DNA from: Armatimonadota bacterium | Lineage (GTDB): Bacteria; Armatimonadota; Fimbriimonadia; Fimbriimonadales; GBS-DC | DNA: 54,223 nucleotides | Reading direction: 5' to 3' | NCBI GenBank assembly: GCA_013359125.1 | Contig: JABWCR010000021.1 | Span: 1-54,223 of the forward strand | Shown here: piece after piece, positions 52,118 to 54,223 of the stretch | Numbering within the stretch: the first letter of the stretch is position 1 | Layout of the letters: each line of letters begins with the position of its first letter | Position numbers and translations under genes: made by a program | Notes under the pieces: generated by a model | Told to the model about the DNA's origin: nothing | The model's database searches: none | What the model saw: the letters and a program-made list of their open reading frames with translations, nothing else

Positions 52118-53761
52118 TTAGAACAGTCCGGTGATGGTTCCGCGCTCGTCCACGTCGATTTTCTGCGCCGAAGGGGTTGCGCCGAGGCCCGGCATCAGCA
52201 TGATGTCGCCCGCCAATGCGATGAGGAAGCCCGCGCCGGCCGCCAGTTTGACATCTCGTACGGTGATGCGAAAGCCCATTGGCGCATTGAGCTTTTTGGG
52301 ATCGTCCGAGAAGCTGTATTGCGTTTTGGCCACGCAGATGGGCCGATTCGGGTAGCCGTTATCGACCGCCCAGCGGATGGAGCGCCGGGCGGTGGGCGTC
52401 AGTTCGACCCCCTCGGCGCCGTAGGCCAAGCGGGCGATGGAGTCCAGTTTGGTCGCTTCGTCGTCTTCCAATGAATAGAGATGCTGAAACTCGCCCGGCT
52501 CGTCGGCGGCTTTTGCAACGGCTTCCGCGAGATCGACGCATCCTTCGCCTCCCTGGTTCCATGGATCCGCGACGACAACGCTTAGACCCGATTCGGCGGC
52601 GACCGAGCGAATCGCGGTCAGTTCGCCTTCGGTGTCTGAAGGGAATCGGTTGACGGCGACTATGACCGGGCGACCGTATCTCTGAAGATGCGACGCATGG
52701 CGCAGGAGATTGTCCATGCCCGACTTGATTGCGGTTAGATCGTCTCCTTGGCCATGATGCTTGAGCGCTCGAACGGTGCAGACCAGCACGACCGCGTCCG
52801 GTCCTCGGCCTAGGGAGCGCGAGACGATGTTCATGAACTTCTCGGCGCCCAAATCCGCGGCAAAGCCGGCTTCGGTAATCAGATAGTCGGCCAGCGCCAA
52901 GCCGCATCGCGTTGCTATGACGGAAGAACAGCCGTGCGCGATATTGGCGAACGGCCCGCCGTGCACCAGCGCAGGGCCGTGCTCTATGGTTTGCACTAAG
53001 TTGGGCCGGATCGCGTCTCGCAGGATGGCGGCCATGGCGCCGTGCGCTTTAAGATCGGCGGCGGTAACGGCTTTATTATCGGGCGTTAGGGCGACGATGA
53101 TGCGACCAAGGCGCTCTCGCAGTTCGGCAATAGTGTTAGAGAGGCAAAGAGCGGCCATCACTTCGCTGGCGGGGGTGATGACGACGCGATCTTGGCGCGG
53201 ATAGCCGTTGGTCTTGCCGCCCAGGCCGATCACGATTTCTCGCAAGGCTCGGTCGTTCATATCGACCGCCCTGGGCCACCATAGGCTGCGGACATCGATG
53301 TTGAGCGGGTTGCCGTGATAGACCGAAGCATCGAGCATGGCTGAGAGAAGATTGTGCGCGGCGGTGATGGCGGGAAAGTCGCCCGTGAAGCTAAGGTTGA
53401 TCTCCTCCATGGGCAAGACCTGGCTGTATCCGCCGCCGCAAGCGCCGCCCTTAACGCCAAAGATCGGTCCCATGGCCGGTTCGCGGATGGCGGGAATGGC
53501 CGAGCGGCCAATCTTTTGCAAGCCCTGTGCAAGGCCCACGCAGGTTGTGGTTTTGCCTTCGCCGGCAGGGGTTGGCGTGATGGCTGTAATCAGGATCAGC
53601 TTGCCTTTGGGGTCAGCGGCCAGACGCTCCATGGCTTGGTAGGTCAGTTTGGCCTTGTAGCGCCCTAAAGGTTCGTAATCGTCTGGCTGTAGGCCAGCGT
53701 TGTCGGCGATTTGGTCGATGGGAAGGAGCGTTGCGGCTTGGGCGATCTCCAGGTTGGTCAT
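52118..53761 (-). CDS. fhs: Formate-tetrahydrofolate ligase
   Basis: 547 residues, full length. Start MTNLEIAQAATLLPIDQIADNAGL, P-loop TPTPAGEGKTTTCVGLAQGL, REPAMGPIFGVKGGACGGGYSQVLPMEEINLSFTGDFPAI, TKMDNLLRHA-like SGMDNLLRHASHLQRYG, and VAVNRFPSDTEGEL. It makes 10-formyl-tetrahydrofolate from formate and ATP, feeding one-carbon metabolism. The gene stands alone; downstream is the CAP protein gene. The start codon is followed upstream by the repeat cluster. Confidence 0.97.
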   Translation of the reverse strand: MTNLEIAQAATLLPIDQIADNAGLQPDDYEPLGRYKAKLTYQAMERLAADPKGKLILITAITPTPAGEGKTTTCVGLAQGLQKIGRSAIPAIREPAMGPIFGVKGGACGGGYSQVLPMEEINLSFTGDFPAITAAHNLLSAMLDASVYHGNPLNIDVRSLWWPRAVDMNDRALREIVIGLGGKTNGYPRQDRVVITPASEVMAALCLSNTIAELRERLGRIIVALTPDNKAVTAADLKAHGAMAAILRDAIRPNLVQTIEHGPALVHGGPFANIAHGCSSVIATRCGLALADYLITEAGFAADLGAEKFMNIVSRSLGRGPDAVVLVCTVRALKHHGQGDDLTAIKSGMDNLLRHASHLQRYGRPVIVAVNRFPSDTEGELTAIRSVAAESGLSVVVADPWNQGGEGCVDLAEAVAKAADEPGEFQHLYSLEDDEATKLDSIARLAYGAEGVELTPTARRSIRWAVDNGYPNRPICVAKTQYSFSDDPKKLNAPMGFRITVRDVKLAAGAGFLIALAGDIMLMPGLGATPSAQKIDVDERGTITGLF

Positions 53762-53801
53762 TGCTGTTGGTTTCGCCGCGCGGCTCTGGGTTTCCTTTGC
53801 C

Positions 53802-53845
53802 GATTCGTACTCGGTTTTGTGCTACATTTTCGAAGTTTCCCGTTC
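53802..53845 (+). repeat. 44-bp interspersed module A, copy 5
   Basis: Consensus orientation, with CGGTTTT replacing CAAAATT in the middle and CGAAGTTT near the 3' part. Confidence 0.85.
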
Positions 53846-53906
53846 ACCTTGCGGTTCCTGGAGTTTTGCCAGGCAGAAGCCTGGCGTTCCGAATAGCGCC
53901 AAAAAC

Positions 53907-53950
53907 GAACGGGAAACTTCGAAAATGTAGCACAAAATTGAGTACGAATC
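53907..53950 (-). repeat. 44-bp interspersed module A, copy 6
   Basis: Reverse orientation. It shares the CGAAGTTT variant (as AAACTTCG) with copy 5, so the two diversified as a pair. Confidence 0.85.
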
Positions 53951-54029
53951 TCCTTCCTTCCTATCCCTCCACGCCTGCGGGTGCGGAGGGATCAGAATTC
54001 TTTCAGTTTCTGAAACTTACACAAAAGCA

Positions 54030-54202
54030 GGGCTCTTTGGGCAAAGCGGCGTATAATAGAGTTGTCGTCGTATCGTCGCCGAGAGTGGGGTTTTGCGGCG
54101 GGTTGGGCCAGGCGGAAGGTTCCAGGGGCCGGCGGGACGCCGGCGGTACTTTGACGGCGAGGCCAAAGATCCGGGAGGCCGAGCGTCCCCGCGAGGCGAA
54201 AG
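54030..54202. repeat. Right copy of the 174-bp inverted repeat
   Basis: Reverse complement of 1-174 apart from two substitutions and a one-base indel. It contains TATAAT at 54052-54057. A further partial copy of its GGGCGGAAGGTTC segment ends the window (54205-54223). Confidence 0.9.
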
Positions 54203-54223
54203 ACCGGGCCGGGCGGAAGGTTC

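Larger units (their letters stand above)
53802..53950. mobile_element. MITE-like element with 44-bp terminal inverted repeats
   Basis: The two module A copies here (53802-53845 and 53907-53950) face each other and differ by only two bases. They begin GATTCGTACTC and end GAGTACGAATC, with a 61-base centre that contains a GCCAGGC/GCCTGGC hairpin. The 149-bp unit could fold into one long hairpin. No transposase is encoded; target duplication is not evident. Confidence 0.6.
53762..54223. repeat. Gene-free right end: repeat modules and inverted repeat
   Basis: Holds an inverted pair of the 44-bp module (53802-53845 and 53907-53950) around a CCAGGC hairpin (53868-53890), a CCCTCC/GGAGGG hairpin (53965-53990), a TTTCAG/CTGAAA stem near 54001-54015 and the right copy of the terminal inverted repeat. 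No protein is convincing. Confidence 0.85.

Noticed and set aside
54000-54016. TTTCAG/CTGAAA stem as an intrinsic terminator
   Set aside because: Short, AT-rich stem with no following T-run; no convincing intrinsic terminator was found anywhere in the window.
1-54223. tRNA or rRNA genes
   Set aside because: Intergenic stretches were read for TTCGA-type T-loops with acceptor stems and for rRNA signatures; none was seen, though a covariance-model scan would be more reliable.

Overview
The window reads as a contiguous piece of a moderately GC-rich, diderm bacterial chromosome. The best guess is a member of the Armatimonadota (Fimbriimonadia-like); a planctomycete-type relative is the main alternative. 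This is inference from gene content. An LptD-type outer-membrane protein and flagellar genes (fliD-fliS-fliT) point to a diderm, motile cell. A PEP-CTERM protein with dockerin-like EF repeats, a DUF1559-type pseudopilin followed by a tiny membrane protein, an ARC/Mpa-type proteasomal ATPase and an ergothioneine locus make up a combination typical of those phyla. No rRNA, tRNA, phage, CRISPR array or classical insertion sequence was seen. The only transposase-like gene is a RAYT (REP-associated tyrosine transposase).

Layout. 1-413: palindromic repeat modules. 414-6119: fluoride channel, SIS protein, hypothetical protein, hisF, polA. 6120-6594: repeat modules only. 6595-10628 (minus): meaB, penicillin acylase family, low-molecular-weight phosphatase and a receiver-like protein in one tight operon. 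10689-15868 (plus): ARC-type ATPase, egtD-egtB-ABC ATPase (overlapping genes), then a GC-rich glyoxalase-like gene with a 29-codon follower. 15865-18325 (minus): HAD phosphatase, polyprenyl diphosphate synthase and menG (quinone synthesis). 18326-20539: a cobalamin riboswitch in front of a fused PEP-CTERM/dockerin surface protein. 20536-28800 (minus): threonine dehydrogenase, M42 peptidase, lptD-like, amidinotransferase-like, fliT-fliS-fliD. 28895-31676 (plus): hydantoinase B-like and a lipoprotein serpin. 31635-37313 (minus): membrane protein, yceI, pcrA/uvrD, RAYT with flanking inverted palindromes, cysteine desulfurase, Cys-tailed MarR regulator. 37424-43031: pseudopilin, small membrane protein, nuoF, glycosidase (minus), acyl-CoA carboxylase beta. 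43032-43609: repeat cluster. 43610-49992 (minus): small membrane protein, glnE, isocitrate dehydrogenase, wecB, wecA-like, dCMP deaminase. 50017-53761: AraC regulator, PaaI thioesterase, CAP protein, fhs. 53762-54223: repeats again.

Two features dominate the non-coding DNA. First, a mosaic family of short palindromic modules fills every long gene-free stretch except the riboswitch leader. It includes a 44-bp unit present six times, and a near-identical 174-bp inverted repeat closes both ends of the window. Second, many genes carry a TAnnnT -10-like hexamer only 6-8 bases before the start codon, which suggests widespread leaderless transcription alongside genes with strong Shine-Dalgarno sites. 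Genes are packed closely: ATGA/GTGA/TGATG overlaps are common and several convergent pairs overlap at their stops.

The most unusual loci are the B12-riboswitch-controlled fusion protein, the ergothioneine operon with an OpuCA-like ATPase but no permease, the RAYT framed by its own inverted palindromes, the MarR regulator with a five-cysteine tail next to a cysteine desulfurase, and the orphan ARC-type ATPase that lacks the usual proteasome-docking tail.
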